Source of the DNA: a bacterium
Lineage (GTDB): Bacteria; Vulcanimicrobiota; Vulcanimicrobiia; Vulcanimicrobiales; Vulcanimicrobiaceae
NCBI GenBank assembly: GCA_021794205.1
Contig: JAJYRH010000011.1
Location: 1 to 64,000 of the forward strand
Reading direction: 5' to 3'
Length of the DNA stretch: 64,000 nt
Part shown: positions 28,664-38,150 of the stretch, piece after piece
Layout: each line of letters opens with the position of its first letter
Numbering within the stretch: the stretch's first letter is position 1
Made by a program: the position numbers and the translations under genes
The notes under the pieces: model-generated
What the model saw: the letters and a program-made list of their open reading frames with translations, nothing else
Databases searched by the model: none
What the model was told of the DNA's origin: nothing

Positions 28664-29987
28664 CGTTCGCGCCCGCTCGAAAGCGAATCGTTCGTACGTT
28701 CGCAAATTCGAAGAGCGCGCTCTCGCCGAGTTCGCGACCGAAACCGCTCGCTTTCACGCCGCCGAAGGGGAGGCGCGGATCGCTGGCAACCATCGTATCG
28801 ATCGCGAGCGTGCCGACCTCGAGCGCCTCGCCGAGCGCGCGCGCGCGAGAGAGATCGTTGCTGAAAATCGTCGCGCCGAGCCCGTAGCGCGAACGATTCG
28901 CAAGTGCGACGGCCTCCCCCGCATTCTCGGCGCGAACGATCGCCGCGAGCGGCCCAAAGCTCTCCTCGTCGAACGCCGGCATTCCGGGGCGCACGTCGGC
29001 GAGCACGCTCGGCGCGTAATAATTTCCCGGGCGATCGAGGATCGCTCCGCCGAGGAGCAGGCGCGCGCCCCTCGCAACGCTCTCCCGTACCTGTCGGTCG
29101 AGCTCCGCGCGAAGGTCGGCTCGCGCCATCGGCCCGACCTCGGTCGCTTCGTCGAAGGGATCGCCGACGCGCAACGCCGCCGCCGCAGCGGTGAAGCGCT
29201 CGCAGAAGCGGTCGTAAAGCGGTCCCTCAACGATAAGGCGCTTCGCCGCGATGCAACTCTCTCCGGTATTTTGATAACGCGAGGCGACGCCGACGCGAAC
29301 GGCCTCGTCGATATCGGCGTCGGCGAGGACGAGAAAGGCATCGCTTCCGCCGAGTTCGAGTACGGTTTTTTTGAGCGCGGCGCCCGCTGCGGCGGCAACC
29401 GCGCGCCCGGCGCGCTCGCTCCCCGTCAGCGTCACCGCTGCGATACGCGAGTCGCCGATCGTTCGGTCGGTGCGTTCGTTTCCGAGATCCAACGCGACGA
29501 CGAGCCCCTCCGGGAGCCCCGCTTCCAAGGCAATGCGCTCGAAGGCATCACCGATGCGCGCGGTGATCGGCGCGTGTTTGAGTGCGATGGCGTTCCCGAC
29601 CGCGAGGGCGGGGGCGATGGCGCGCGCGACCTGCCAGTAGGGAAAATTCCAGGGTTCGATCGCAAGAAGCGTTCCGAGCGGGCGATATTCGATCGAGGCC
29701 CGGAGATCGCCGTCGAGCGCGCGCGCAATCGGCGCGAGTACGCGCGGCGCGATCTCGGCGTAGTAACGAAAGGCCGATGCCGACTTGTCGATCTCCGCGC
29801 GCGCCTGAACGATGGGCTTCCCCATCGTCTCGGTCGCGAGCCGGGCGAGCGGCTCGCGTTCCCGAAGCAGCGCCTCGGCGAACGCTGCGAGTGCGGCGGC
29901 GCGTTTTTGGAGGGTGAGGAGCGCCCAACGCGCTCCGGCCTCGCGTGCCGCATCGAGTTTCGCGTCGAGTTCGCGGTCGCCGATCAC
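28650..29987 (-). CDS. NAD(P)-dependent aldehyde dehydrogenase, succinate-semialdehyde dehydrogenase-like
   Basis: 445 residues if started at GTG 29987, which overlaps the M16 peptidase stop (GTGA); GTG 30011 would give 453. Aldehyde dehydrogenase motifs: EPWNFPYWQVAR, TLTGSERAGRAVA, the general base E211 in LELGGSDAF, and the nucleophile C245 in NTGESCIAAKR. Length and PWNFPYW match the short Sad/GabD type that oxidises succinate semialdehyde. The usual N-terminal INPATGE segment is missing, so the N-terminus is about 12 residues short. Confidence 0.85.
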   Translation of the reverse strand: MIGDRELDAKLDAAREAGARWALLTLQKRAAALAAFAEALLREREPLARLATETMGKPIVQARAEIDKSASAFRYYAEIAPRVLAPIARALDGDLRASIEYRPLGTLLAIEPWNFPYWQVARAIAPALAVGNAIALKHAPITARIGDAFERIALEAGLPEGLVVALDLGNERTDRTIGDSRIAAVTLTGSERAGRAVAAAAGAALKKTVLELGGSDAFLVLADADIDEAVRVGVASRYQNTGESCIAAKRLIVEGPLYDRFCERFTAAAAALRVGDPFDEATEVGPMARADLRAELDRQVRESVARGARLLLGGAILDRPGNYYAPSVLADVRPGMPAFDEESFGPLAAIVRAENAGEAVALANRSRYGLGATIFSNDLSRARALGEALEVGTLAIDTMVASDPRLPFGGVKASGFGRELGESALFEFANVRTIRFRAGANAITT

Positions 29988-32713
29988 AGTGAGAAGGCAC
30001 CCGTATCCCACGGACCGTGCGGGCCAGTGTAGACCGCTATGAGATGATGCGGACGGAGATACCGAATCGCGAGGCGCTGGATCGTGCGCGGCGTTATGTT
30101 CGCGAGCCGCTGCTGGAGCGTTGCGTAATAGTCGGCGGGAACGCTCCCGTCGGCGATGCTCAGAGCCTGTGCGGCCTGTCCTCCGCTCGATTCTTCGCCG
30201 ATGAGCGCGTCGGCGAGTAAGCGCGTCTTCGCCTCCTCGAGCGAGGTCGCGCTCGGCGGTGCTTTACGCATAGCGTCGAGTTGTTCGCGAACGATGCGAA
30301 CCGCAGCTTCCACGTTGTTCGGCGAAGCCGCGAATTCAATCTGCAGCGCACCGCGCGAGGGGTCGGCTTGGAGTTCGCTCGCCACGCTATAGACGAGGCC
30401 GCTGCGCTGTCGAAGCGCCTGCCAGAGCCGCGATTCGAAGGCTCCTTGCGCTCCGAGCAATTGGTTGAGCAGGCGAAACGCGAGGAAGGACCGGTCGTCG
30501 AGCCCGACCGCCGGTTGCCCCATCTTGACGTAGACCTGATTGGCGTCGGTGATCACCCCGGCGCTCGCTTCATGGGCGAGCGGAAGGGGCGCGAGCGTCG
30601 TTTTCGGGCGAGGCCCATGGTTCTTCCACGATCCGAAGGCGGCTTGCAGCGTTCGCTCGACGACGCTTGGCGAGAGATCTCCGACGACGGCGATCGATGT
30701 GAGGTCGGGGCGCCACGCCGTGCGAACGTAGGCGAGGAGATCGGAGCGGCGGATCGATGAGATCGAGGTACGCGTCGGTATGCGCAACGCCGGATCGCCC
30801 GATGGCAGCAGCATCTTATCGTACGCTTCGTCGGCGAGCACGCTCGCGATATGCGATCGCGTGCCGACGCTGTTGGCGAGTTGTCCGCGCTCTTGATCGA
30901 GCCACGGCTGCACGAACGAGGGATGGCGCTCGCCGTCGGCGAGAATCGTGACGAGCCGTGCGAAATCCTCGATGCGTCCGCGCGCGCCGAACGCGCTGCC
31001 GAAGTTGACGCTCGCGCCCATATCTTCGATCGTTTCGGTACGTCGCGCGAACGGCCGCGTGACGCTTCCGAAGTTTGCGAGATCCGATGCGAGGCTCGCG
31101 ATACCGACGAGCGCGTCGGGCTCGAGGCTCGGTACCGACGCGATCGAGCCACGCAGAACGAAGGTCGGGCGGTCGGGTTTGTATTGCACGACGATGCGGA
31201 TGCCGTTCGCCAAACGGAACTGCACCGGTTTGAGAACGCTGCGCGCCGTCGACGGCTTGCGAATGGCCCGTGCGATCCACGCCGGTTCGCGAATCGTTCC
31301 CTGCGGAGCTCGCGTCGAGAAATTGTCGCTGGCTGTGGTGCTCGTCGCCGTGCCCGAGCCGCCGGGCGTGTCGCTCGGGCTCAGGCGGCCAACGACGTTG
31401 GGAGTATGGAGGTAGCGGCGCGCGACCGAGAGCAGCGAGGCCGGAGTGATTGCGGCGAGGCGCGCATCTTCCGCGCCGATTTTCTCGCCGACGACGCCGT
31501 AGGTATAGCCGGCGAGATCGCCGATGCCGACGATGGAGTCGCCGGCTTCGACGCGCTGTGCGATCGTGATGCGCTTTGCGGTGCGCACGAGGCTCGGGGG
31601 AAACCCGTTGCTCAGCATCGTCGCCATCGTGGCGTTGTAGATCGCGGTTGCTTCTGCGGGAGAGTGCCCGGGGTTGAGCACGACGAGTACGTCGAGCAGG
31701 CCTTGGTGCAGCTGAGTATCGGCTTGAGCCTGAACCTGGAGTGCGACGTTGCTTTGCACTAGCGAGCGATAGAACGGCGAGCGCGCGTCGCCAATGAGCG
31801 TTGCGAGCGTGCTGATCTCCGGCTCGCCGGGGTCGCGGTCGCCGGGAACGACGTAGGCAAAATCGAGCACTTGAAAGGGAAAGGGGAAACTCGCGCGAAT
31901 CTGTTTTCCCGTCGCGGGGATGCCGGTCGTCTTTGGGCGCGGCGGAAGCGTGCGGCGTGGAATCGCGCCGAAGTATTTCTCGGCGAGCGCAAAGCCGCGC
32001 TTTGCGGAGATATCGCCGGCGATCACCAATGTCGCGTTATTCGGTGCGTACCATTCGTGATAGTACGTGCGCAGATCGCCGACGTTCGCCGCTTCGACGT
32101 CGGCGAGCGAGCCGAGTGCGGTCCTTCCCATCGGCGAGCCCGGAAAGGCCGCCGCGCGAACGCGCGAGAGCAGACTATAGAACGGCGAGCTTAAGTCGCC
32201 GCGAATTTCGTTAATGACGGCGCGCCGTTCGATCGCCCATTGTGCGGGTTTCAGGTTCAGGTGCGCCATGCGATCGGCTTCGAGTGCGAGAGGCACGGCA
32301 ACCTTATCGGCGGGAACGACGAAATAAAACTCCGTGTAATCGTAGTCCGTCTGTGCGTTCATCTGCGCGCCGAGCCGCGCCGAGATATCGTCGATCCCGG
32401 CTGCCGAGATATGCTCCGAACCGCGAAACATCATGTGTTCGAGCGCGTGCGCGAGACCGGTCTTTCCCGGCGTTTCGTAGAGCGAACCGAAATCGTACCA
32501 GACGCTAGTTTGCACGACCGGCGCGGCGCGGTCGACGACGACGACCACGCGTAAGCCGTTGCGGAGATGCATGCTCGAGATGCCTGCGTCGCCGGGGCCG
32601 CGATCGTACGGCGAGAGCGTCGTTGCGGCGCGGGCGATGCCGACCAGAAGGAGCGCGCAGGCGCCGGCGAGGGAGAGGATGCGTTGAAGCGATGATTTCA
32701 CGGAGGGATGCAT
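29984..32713 (-). CDS. Exported two-repeat M16 zinc metallopeptidase
   Basis: 909 residues from ATG 32713. A signal peptide (residues about 8-29, LQRILSLAGACALLLVGIARA) leads to the periplasm. The inverted zinc motif H89-A-L-E92-H93 lies in GLAHALEHMMFRG, with the third ligand E169 in INEIRGD, 76 residues on, as in pitrilysin-family enzymes. The second half (from about residue 470) repeats the fold without the zinc motif, with the R/Y-type C-terminal region near VYSVASELQ. Tandem, single-active-site layout is typical of bacterial processing or clan ME peptidases such as PqqL-like proteins. Confidence 0.92.
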   Translation of the reverse strand: MHPSVKSSLQRILSLAGACALLLVGIARAATTLSPYDRGPGDAGISSMHLRNGLRVVVVVDRAAPVVQTSVWYDFGSLYETPGKTGLAHALEHMMFRGSEHISAAGIDDISARLGAQMNAQTDYDYTEFYFVVPADKVAVPLALEADRMAHLNLKPAQWAIERRAVINEIRGDLSSPFYSLLSRVRAAAFPGSPMGRTALGSLADVEAANVGDLRTYYHEWYAPNNATLVIAGDISAKRGFALAEKYFGAIPRRTLPPRPKTTGIPATGKQIRASFPFPFQVLDFAYVVPGDRDPGEPEISTLATLIGDARSPFYRSLVQSNVALQVQAQADTQLHQGLLDVLVVLNPGHSPAEATAIYNATMATMLSNGFPPSLVRTAKRITIAQRVEAGDSIVGIGDLAGYTYGVVGEKIGAEDARLAAITPASLLSVARRYLHTPNVVGRLSPSDTPGGSGTATSTTASDNFSTRAPQGTIREPAWIARAIRKPSTARSVLKPVQFRLANGIRIVVQYKPDRPTFVLRGSIASVPSLEPDALVGIASLASDLANFGSVTRPFARRTETIEDMGASVNFGSAFGARGRIEDFARLVTILADGERHPSFVQPWLDQERGQLANSVGTRSHIASVLADEAYDKMLLPSGDPALRIPTRTSISSIRRSDLLAYVRTAWRPDLTSIAVVGDLSPSVVERTLQAAFGSWKNHGPRPKTTLAPLPLAHEASAGVITDANQVYVKMGQPAVGLDDRSFLAFRLLNQLLGAQGAFESRLWQALRQRSGLVYSVASELQADPSRGALQIEFAASPNNVEAAVRIVREQLDAMRKAPPSATSLEEAKTRLLADALIGEESSGGQAAQALSIADGSVPADYYATLQQRLANITPRTIQRLAIRYLRPHHLIAVYTGPHGPWDTGAFSL

Positions 32714-32785
32714 TCGGCATTGCGGGTTCGTCGTCCGTCCGGAGCGAAGCGGGAAATGGCAATGACGCAATCGCGAGGCGACACG

Positions 32786-33049
32786 ATGCTGGAGATCAAG
32801 GTCAAGCCGGGATCGAAGCGGCCGGGCGTTTCGCGCGATGGCGAGCGGCTGGTCGTTGCTGTTGCCGCGCGAGCGATCGAGGGCGCGGCGAACGAAGGGG
32901 CGTTGAATGCGCTTGCGGAGGCATTGGGCGTCGCGCCGTCGCGATTAGCGATCGCGCGCGGGCACCGAGGACGGCTGAAAACCATCGTCGTCTCCGGGCT
33001 TACGCCCGAGGAAGTGCGCGCGCGCGTCGCGAGCATCGCGGCCGCGTAA
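32786..33049 (+). CDS. DUF167 (YggU-family) protein
   Basis: 87 residues from ATG 32786, chosen because GAGG is 7 bases upstream and the product has family length; ATG 32762 and 32708 are longer options. The sequence LEIKVKPGSKRPGVSRDGERL, then AIEGAANEGALNALAEALGV and SGLTPEEVRARV, fits DUF167. Function is unknown. It is divergent from the M16 gene. Confidence 0.88.
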   Translation: MLEIKVKPGSKRPGVSRDGERLVVAVAARAIEGAANEGALNALAEALGVAPSRLAIARGHRGRLKTIVVSGLTPEEVRARVASIAAA

Positions 33050-33083
33050 CGGTTGCGCTTCGGCCGGAGGAAACGAGGCCCGT

Positions 33084-33962
33084 TTACGAATGCGGCGTTG
33101 AGGAATTCGTGGAAACGCCTTCATCGAGTGCGAGGTAGTCTGCGACCGCATCGTCGAGTGCGTCGCGCGGAATGAGACCGATCAGCTCGCTTCTTCCTAA
33201 CGTTATGCCACGCTTTGCAGCGGCCGCTTCGGCGCTGCGCCTCAGCTGCTTCGGCGAGGTCGCGCGATACTGCGTGATATTAAACGAGAGTTGCACGCGT
33301 CCGTCGTCGAGCCGAAAGGCGAGCGCGCGAATGCCGGGAAGGCCGCCGCCGCGTTCGCGCAGCTCGGCGGCGATCAATCTCCCCGCTGCGATATCCTCGC
33401 TCTCGAGCTCGATATTCCAAGCGACGAGAATCTCGCGCGCGCCGACCGCGATCGCGCCGGCACTTTCGTGAGCGGGAATATCACCGATATCGGGGCGGTC
33501 GTTCCGCGCGAAGCGAGCCGCGAGCCCCTCGAAGCCGTCGCGCCGGGCGTTGGCGAGCAATCGCCGTTCGGGAATCAGCGCGGCCTCGCCGTAGAGGAAA
33601 CTCGGAATTCCCTCGTGTTGCCAAATTTCGCGTGCGGCGCTGCGCGCGAGATCGACCGCTTCGGCCATCGGTGCGTCGCCGAGCGGCACGAAGGGCAGCA
33701 CGTCGAGTGCGCCGATGCGCGGGTGGAGACCGTGGTGCGAGCGCAGGTCGATGCGCTCGCGCGCGATGCGCGCGAGCGCGAGTGCGGCTCGGGGCAGGCA
33801 TTTCCCGTCTCCCACGATCGTGAGAACGCTGCGGTGGTGCGCGGCGTCGGAGCTACGGTCGAGAACGCGCGCGCCCGTCGCTTCGACCGCTTCGACGGCC
33901 AGGCGTATCGTTTCGTCGTTGCGCCCCTCGGAGAGATTGGGGACGAGTTCGAAGAGGTGCAC
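33084..33962 (-). CDS. ftcD: Glutamate formimidoyltransferase
   Basis: 292 residues, the stand-alone N-terminal transferase without the cyclodeaminase half. It moves the formimino group of formiminoglutamate to tetrahydrofolate. Family blocks: LVPNLSEGRN at the start, DRSSDAAHHRSVLTIVGD, HHGLHPRIGALDVLPFVPLG and FLYGEAA. GTG 33962 is five bases after radA, so the two share a transcript. It gives a second possible fate for formiminoglutamate made by HutHUI at 4711-9152. Confidence 0.93.
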   Translation of the reverse strand: MHLFELVPNLSEGRNDETIRLAVEAVEATGARVLDRSSDAAHHRSVLTIVGDGKCLPRAALALARIARERIDLRSHHGLHPRIGALDVLPFVPLGDAPMAEAVDLARSAAREIWQHEGIPSFLYGEAALIPERRLLANARRDGFEGLAARFARNDRPDIGDIPAHESAGAIAVGAREILVAWNIELESEDIAAGRLIAAELRERGGGLPGIRALAFRLDDGRVQLSFNITQYRATSPKQLRRSAEAAAAKRGITLGRSELIGLIPRDALDDAVADYLALDEGVSTNSSTPHS

Positions 33963-33967
33963 GAACG

Positions 33968-35275
33968 CTAACCCAGCACCTCGGCGATCGCCGAACCGAT
34001 ATCGGGAAAGCGCTCCGCGCTGACGTGTACGCCGTATCCCAATCGCTTTGCCTCCGCCGCGCGCCGCGAGGCCGCGCTCACGGCGCGCACCTCGCCGGAG
34101 AGCCCGAGTTCGCCGTAGGCGACGACATCCGCCCCGACGGCACGGTCGCGCAGCGAGGATGCAATCGCGAGGGCGATGCCGAGATCGGCGGCAGGCTCGC
34201 TGACGCGCAGCCCGCCAGCGACCGAGGCATAGATATCGTGCGATCCGAGCATCATGCCGACGCGTCGTTCGAGAACGGCGATAATCATCGCGAGGCGCGC
34301 CGGATCGAGATTGTTCGCCAAGCGGCGCGGCGTGCCGAAGCTGCTCTCGCCAACGAGCGCTTGCACTTCGACGAGCACCGGGCGCGAGCCGAGTATCGAT
34401 GCGACGACGCAGCTGCCGCTTGGGCGAGCATCGCGCCCGGCGAGAAAAATTTCGGAGGGATTCGCTACATCGTGAAGGCCGTCGTCGTGCATGGAGAAAA
34501 CGCAGATTTCATCGATCGAACCGAAACGATTTTTATAGGCGCGGAGAATGCGATAATCGCCCTGAACCTCGCCCTCGAAATAGAGCACGGTATCGACGAG
34601 ATGTTCGAGCAGGCGCGGCCCGGCGATGCTGCCGTCTTTGGTGACGTGGCCGACGATGAAGGTCGCACAGCCGGTTCGCTTCGAGAACTCCACGAGCGCC
34701 TGGGTGCAGTCGCGCACCTGGCCGACGCTTCCGGCGTAGCTCTCGCTCTCGGGGAGGCGAACGGTTTGAATCGAATCGACGATCATCGCGCGCGGGCCGA
34801 TGCGCGCCGCGGCATCGAGAACGGCGTGGAGATCGGTTTCGGGAAAGAGCAGCAACGACGAATCGAGTTTCAACCGCGCGGCGCGCAATTTCACTTGCGC
34901 GGCGGACTCTTCGCCGCAAACGTAGAGCACCGGGCCGGCGAGTTGCAGGCGCGCGGCGATTTGGAGCAAGAGCGTCGATTTGCCGGCGCCGGGTGGGCCG
35001 CCGACGAGCGTCACGCTTCCCGGAACGATGCCGCCGCCGAGCACGACATCGAACTCCGGCATGCCGGTCGCGATACGAACGTGATGCGCGCTCTCGACGT
35101 CGCGCAGCGGAATCGGTTCTACGATCGGCCCGCGCATCGAGCGAATCGGGCGCGCCGCCTCGCGCGGCCGTTCCTCGAAGGTGTTCCATGCCGAGCATTG
35201 CGGGCAACGCCCGAGCCAACGCGCAGATTCAAATCCGCACGCGCTACAGAAGAACACCGCTCGGGTTTTGGCCAT
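33968..35275 (-). CDS. radA: DNA repair protein RadA
   Basis: 435 residues from ATG 35275. Branch-migration helicase-like protein for recombination intermediates. A zinc finger uses C10, C13, C24 and C27. The RecA-like ATPase has Walker A GGPPGAGKS at 92-100 and the RadA-specific KNRFGS motif in RAYKNRFGSIDEICVF. A Lon-protease-like C-terminal domain follows (ASVAGGLRVSEPAADLGIALA). In Bacillus radA follows clpC; here the two are 31 kb apart. Confidence 0.96.
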   Translation of the reverse strand: MAKTRAVFFCSACGFESARWLGRCPQCSAWNTFEERPREAARPIRSMRGPIVEPIPLRDVESAHHVRIATGMPEFDVVLGGGIVPGSVTLVGGPPGAGKSTLLLQIAARLQLAGPVLYVCGEESAAQVKLRAARLKLDSSLLLFPETDLHAVLDAAARIGPRAMIVDSIQTVRLPESESYAGSVGQVRDCTQALVEFSKRTGCATFIVGHVTKDGSIAGPRLLEHLVDTVLYFEGEVQGDYRILRAYKNRFGSIDEICVFSMHDDGLHDVANPSEIFLAGRDARPSGSCVVASILGSRPVLVEVQALVGESSFGTPRRLANNLDPARLAMIIAVLERRVGMMLGSHDIYASVAGGLRVSEPAADLGIALAIASSLRDRAVGADVVAYGELGLSGEVRAVSAASRRAAEAKRLGYGVHVSAERFPDIGSAIAEVLG

Positions 35276-35357
35276 CCTCGCTCTCTTCGCGTGCATGCGA
35301 CGAGCGTCCCGTGCGCCGGGCAACCGCGCGCGCGCCGTGCGGGTTACCCGCAGCGAG

Positions 35358-36836
35358 ATGAGCGCAGCATCGCCGAGGCATATCGCGATCGTGGGGGCCG
35401 GCGTCGCCGGTTTGACCGCCGCGGCCCTTCTCGCGCATCGCGGCTTTCGCGTGAGTCTCTTCGAGAAGCAGAGCGTCCCGGGTGGGCGCGCCGCCGCGAT
35501 GACGTGGGACGGATTCACCTTCGATCTCGGCCCGACGCTCCTCTTTATGCCCGATGTCTATCGCGAAGCCTTCGCGAGCTGGGGCGGCGATTTCGATCGT
35601 GAGGTGCCGATGCTGCGCCTCCGCCCGAATTATCGGCTCAACTACGCCGACGGAAAGCAGCTGGTTATCTCCTCGCTCCTCTCCGAGACCATGCGCTCGC
35701 TCGAAGCGTTCGCTCCCGGTTCGAGTCGCGGCTTTTTGCGCTATTTCGCCGATGCCGCCGACGCCTATCAACGCTCGCGTCGTCTCTTCGTCGGCGAGCG
35801 GATTCGGTCGTTCGCGCATTTTCTTTCACCCGAACGGATCGCCGCGCTCTTTTCCACCGGAGCCTTTCGGCACCTCGGCGCGCAGGCGTCGCGGAGTTTC
35901 GGCGATCCGCGCGTCGCCGGAGCCTTTTCGTTTCAATCGATGTACCTCGGGATGTCGCCCTTCGATGCACCGTTGCTCTATCGGCTCTTGCTCTTTACCG
36001 AACTCGGCGAAGGCATTTTCTTTCCGTTCGGCGGCATCGGCGCGCTCCCGCGCGCGCTCGATCGCGCCGCGCTTGGCAACGGTGCGCACCTGCGATACGA
36101 GACGGAGATTGCGGGGGTCGAACGGCACGGCAAGCGCGTCGTCGCGCTGCGCACCATCGGCGGCGAGCGCATCGAATGCGATGCGCTGCTTCTCAATGCC
36201 GACCTCCCCTACGCCTACGATCGGCTTCTCGGCGAACCCGAGCATCGCTCGCTGCGCATGCGTCATACGCCCTCGGCGTTGCTCGTTTATGCCGCGCTGG
36301 AAGAGCGGTACGACGATCTGCTGCACCATGAGTTCGTGATGCCGAGCGATCTGCGCGCGACCTGCGACGATATTTTCCGGCGCGGCCGGATTCCCGAGGA
36401 CCCGGCGATCTATCTCTGCGCTCCGAGTGCGAGCGATCCGTCGATGGCGCCGCCGGGAAAGGAGGCGCTCTACCTGCTCGTGCCCGCGCCCTCGCTCGAA
36501 GGAGTCGTCGATTGGGCCGGCGAGCGTGAAGCGATCGTGGAGCGTGCGTTGCGCATCGTTGAGGAGCGGCGCTTGCCGGGGCTGCGGTCGCGCATCCGTT
36601 GGGTGCGATCCCGAACGCCACTGGAATTTCAAAACGAACTCTTTCTCAATCGTGGTTCGGCGTTCGGGCTCTCGCACGACATTTTTCAGATCGGGCCGAT
36701 GCGTCCCGATAATCGGCACGTTACGCTAGAAAATTGCTATTTCGCAGGTGCCTCGACGCGCCCCGCGACGGGCTTGCCGCTCGTAACGCTCGGCGCCTTG
36801 CAGAGCGTCGAACGTCTCTGCGAGGAGCTTGGATGA
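35358..36836 (+). CDS. CrtI/CrtN-type carotenoid desaturase (first of two)
   Basis: 492 residues from ATG 35358. FAD-dependent phytoene/diapophytoene desaturase family: dinucleotide motif IAIVGAGVAGLTAA at 9-22, then the hallmark GGRAAAMTWDGFTFDLGPTL and the C-terminal FAGASTRPATGLP. Such enzymes insert double bonds into a colourless precursor. Its stop overlaps the start of the phytoene/squalene-synthase gene. Whether it uses a C40 or C30 substrate cannot be read from the sequence; cluster context makes C30 possible. Confidence 0.85.
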   Translation: MSAASPRHIAIVGAGVAGLTAAALLAHRGFRVSLFEKQSVPGGRAAAMTWDGFTFDLGPTLLFMPDVYREAFASWGGDFDREVPMLRLRPNYRLNYADGKQLVISSLLSETMRSLEAFAPGSSRGFLRYFADAADAYQRSRRLFVGERIRSFAHFLSPERIAALFSTGAFRHLGAQASRSFGDPRVAGAFSFQSMYLGMSPFDAPLLYRLLLFTELGEGIFFPFGGIGALPRALDRAALGNGAHLRYETEIAGVERHGKRVVALRTIGGERIECDALLLNADLPYAYDRLLGEPEHRSLRMRHTPSALLVYAALEERYDDLLHHEFVMPSDLRATCDDIFRRGRIPEDPAIYLCAPSASDPSMAPPGKEALYLLVPAPSLEGVVDWAGEREAIVERALRIVEERRLPGLRSRIRWVRSRTPLEFQNELFLNRGSAFGLSHDIFQIGPMRPDNRHVTLENCYFAGASTRPATGLPLVTLGALQSVERLCEELG

Positions 36837-37707
36837 CTCCGAGCAAACCCCAACCGACGTGAAGGCACCGGAGGATCTCGCTCGCTCCGCCCGTTGGTGT
36901 GCGCAGGTCATGCGCGTGCATGCGAAAAGTTTCTATTTCAGCACGCGCGTCTTACCGCGCGCGAAGCGCGAAGCGGTCGAGGCGCTCTACGGTCTCTTTC
37001 GCAGCGCCGACGATCTCGCCGACGAACCCGGACCGACGCTCGACGAGCGTCATGCGGGTTTCGGTGCGATACGCGCGAGCGTTGCGGCGATCGTGCGCGG
37101 GGAGCGGGCGAGCGATGCGCCGTGGGGAGCGGCGGTCGCGCGTGCGCTCGCGCGCTTCCCGATCGCGATCGACGATATACTCGCACTCGTTGCCGGCTGC
37201 GAGAGCGATTTGGATCCTCAGCCGATCGCGACGTACGCCGAATTGGAGCGATACGCGCGCTCGGTCGCCGGAACGGTGGGGCGTTGCTCCATGGCGATTC
37301 TCGGAGCGAGCGACGACGATTCACTCGCACGCGGCGAACGCTTGGGAATCGCGATGCAATACACGAACGTTCTGCGCGATGTCGCCGAGGACGAACGGAA
37401 CGGGCGTACCTATCTCCCGGAGCGAGAAGTCGAGCGCATCGGGCGACGCGAGGTGATGCGCGAACTCGCGCGGCTCGCGCGAAACGACTATCGCGAAGCG
37501 CGCGTCCTCGCCGAGCGAGTACCGAACGACGGCTCACGCTGGGCGCTTTTAGCGACCGCCGATATTTATGGCGGGATCGTCGACGAAGTGGAGCGCCGGG
37601 GATTTCATCCCGAGGCGGGGCGAGCGGTCGTGCCGACTCCGGCAAAGCTCGCGCGTGCGGCGCGTTGCTGGGTGCGCGCCTACACCGGTTTTGCGAGCAT
37701 GAAGTAA
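36829..37707 (+). CDS. Phytoene/squalene synthase family protein (CrtB/CrtM-type)
   Basis: 292 residues from TTG 36829; GTG 36859 is an alternative start. It condenses two prenyl diphosphates head to head. The two acidic motifs are D61-D62-L-A-D65 and N180-V-L-R-D184-xxx-D188. VHAKSFYFSTRVLP and GRTYLPERE are also typical. It overlaps the upstream desaturase by 8 bases, so the pair is translationally coupled. Product chain length (C30 or C40) is undecided. Confidence 0.88.
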   Translation: MDDSEQTPTDVKAPEDLARSARWCAQVMRVHAKSFYFSTRVLPRAKREAVEALYGLFRSADDLADEPGPTLDERHAGFGAIRASVAAIVRGERASDAPWGAAVARALARFPIAIDDILALVAGCESDLDPQPIATYAELERYARSVAGTVGRCSMAILGASDDDSLARGERLGIAMQYTNVLRDVAEDERNGRTYLPEREVERIGRREVMRELARLARNDYREARVLAERVPNDGSRWALLATADIYGGIVDEVERRGFHPEAGRAVVPTPAKLARAARCWVRAYTGFASMK

Positions 37708-38126
37708 ATGATGGAGAAGAGGGCGAGGGTGACCGTCCAGCCGACGACGCTCCACGCGAGAAAAGGGCGCGTTAGCGCCGCATCGTCGCCGGCGCGGGCG
37801 CGCCGTTCCATGTGGATCTCGATCGGAACGAGCACGGAGAGCCAGAGTACGCCGCTCGCGATGGCGATCGCGAGCGCATCGCGCGTCCAAAGGGTCCGCC
37901 ATGGGTCGATGCCGAGCCGCGCGGCCAACGCGAGTCCGCTCGTGATGACCGCGGATCCGAAAATCAGGGTAAAGATGATATCCGTGAAGAGAATCTCACG
38001 GACGGCGAAGCGGCGAAGCCGCCCGTCGCCCGAGCGAAAGGCGCGGGTCGCCCAGATGCCGGTAACGACGAAGTTCCCGAGCCAAAGGACGCCGGCTGCG
38101 ACGTGGAGGCTTTCGAGAATCGGCAT
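37680..38126 (-). CDS. DUF2269-like integral membrane protein
   Basis: 148 residues from ATG 38126. About four membrane spans are visible: ESLHVAAGVLWLGNFVVTGI, ILFTDIIFTLIFGSAVITSG, the ALAIAIASGVLWLSVLVP region, and a C-terminal VVGWTVTLALFSIIYFML. The LHVAAGVLWLG start is usual for DUF2269 proteins. Function unknown; a histidine in the first span could bind haem. It is the only leftward gene in the carotenoid cluster and overlaps the synthase gene tail to tail by 28 bases. Confidence 0.7.
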   Translation of the reverse strand: MPILESLHVAAGVLWLGNFVVTGIWATRAFRSGDGRLRRFAVREILFTDIIFTLIFGSAVITSGLALAARLGIDPWRTLWTRDALAIAIASGVLWLSVLVPIEIHMERRARAGDDAALTRPFLAWSVVGWTVTLALFSIIYFMLAKPV

Positions 38127-38150
38127 AGCGCGCGCTTCGGAGCGCTCGGC

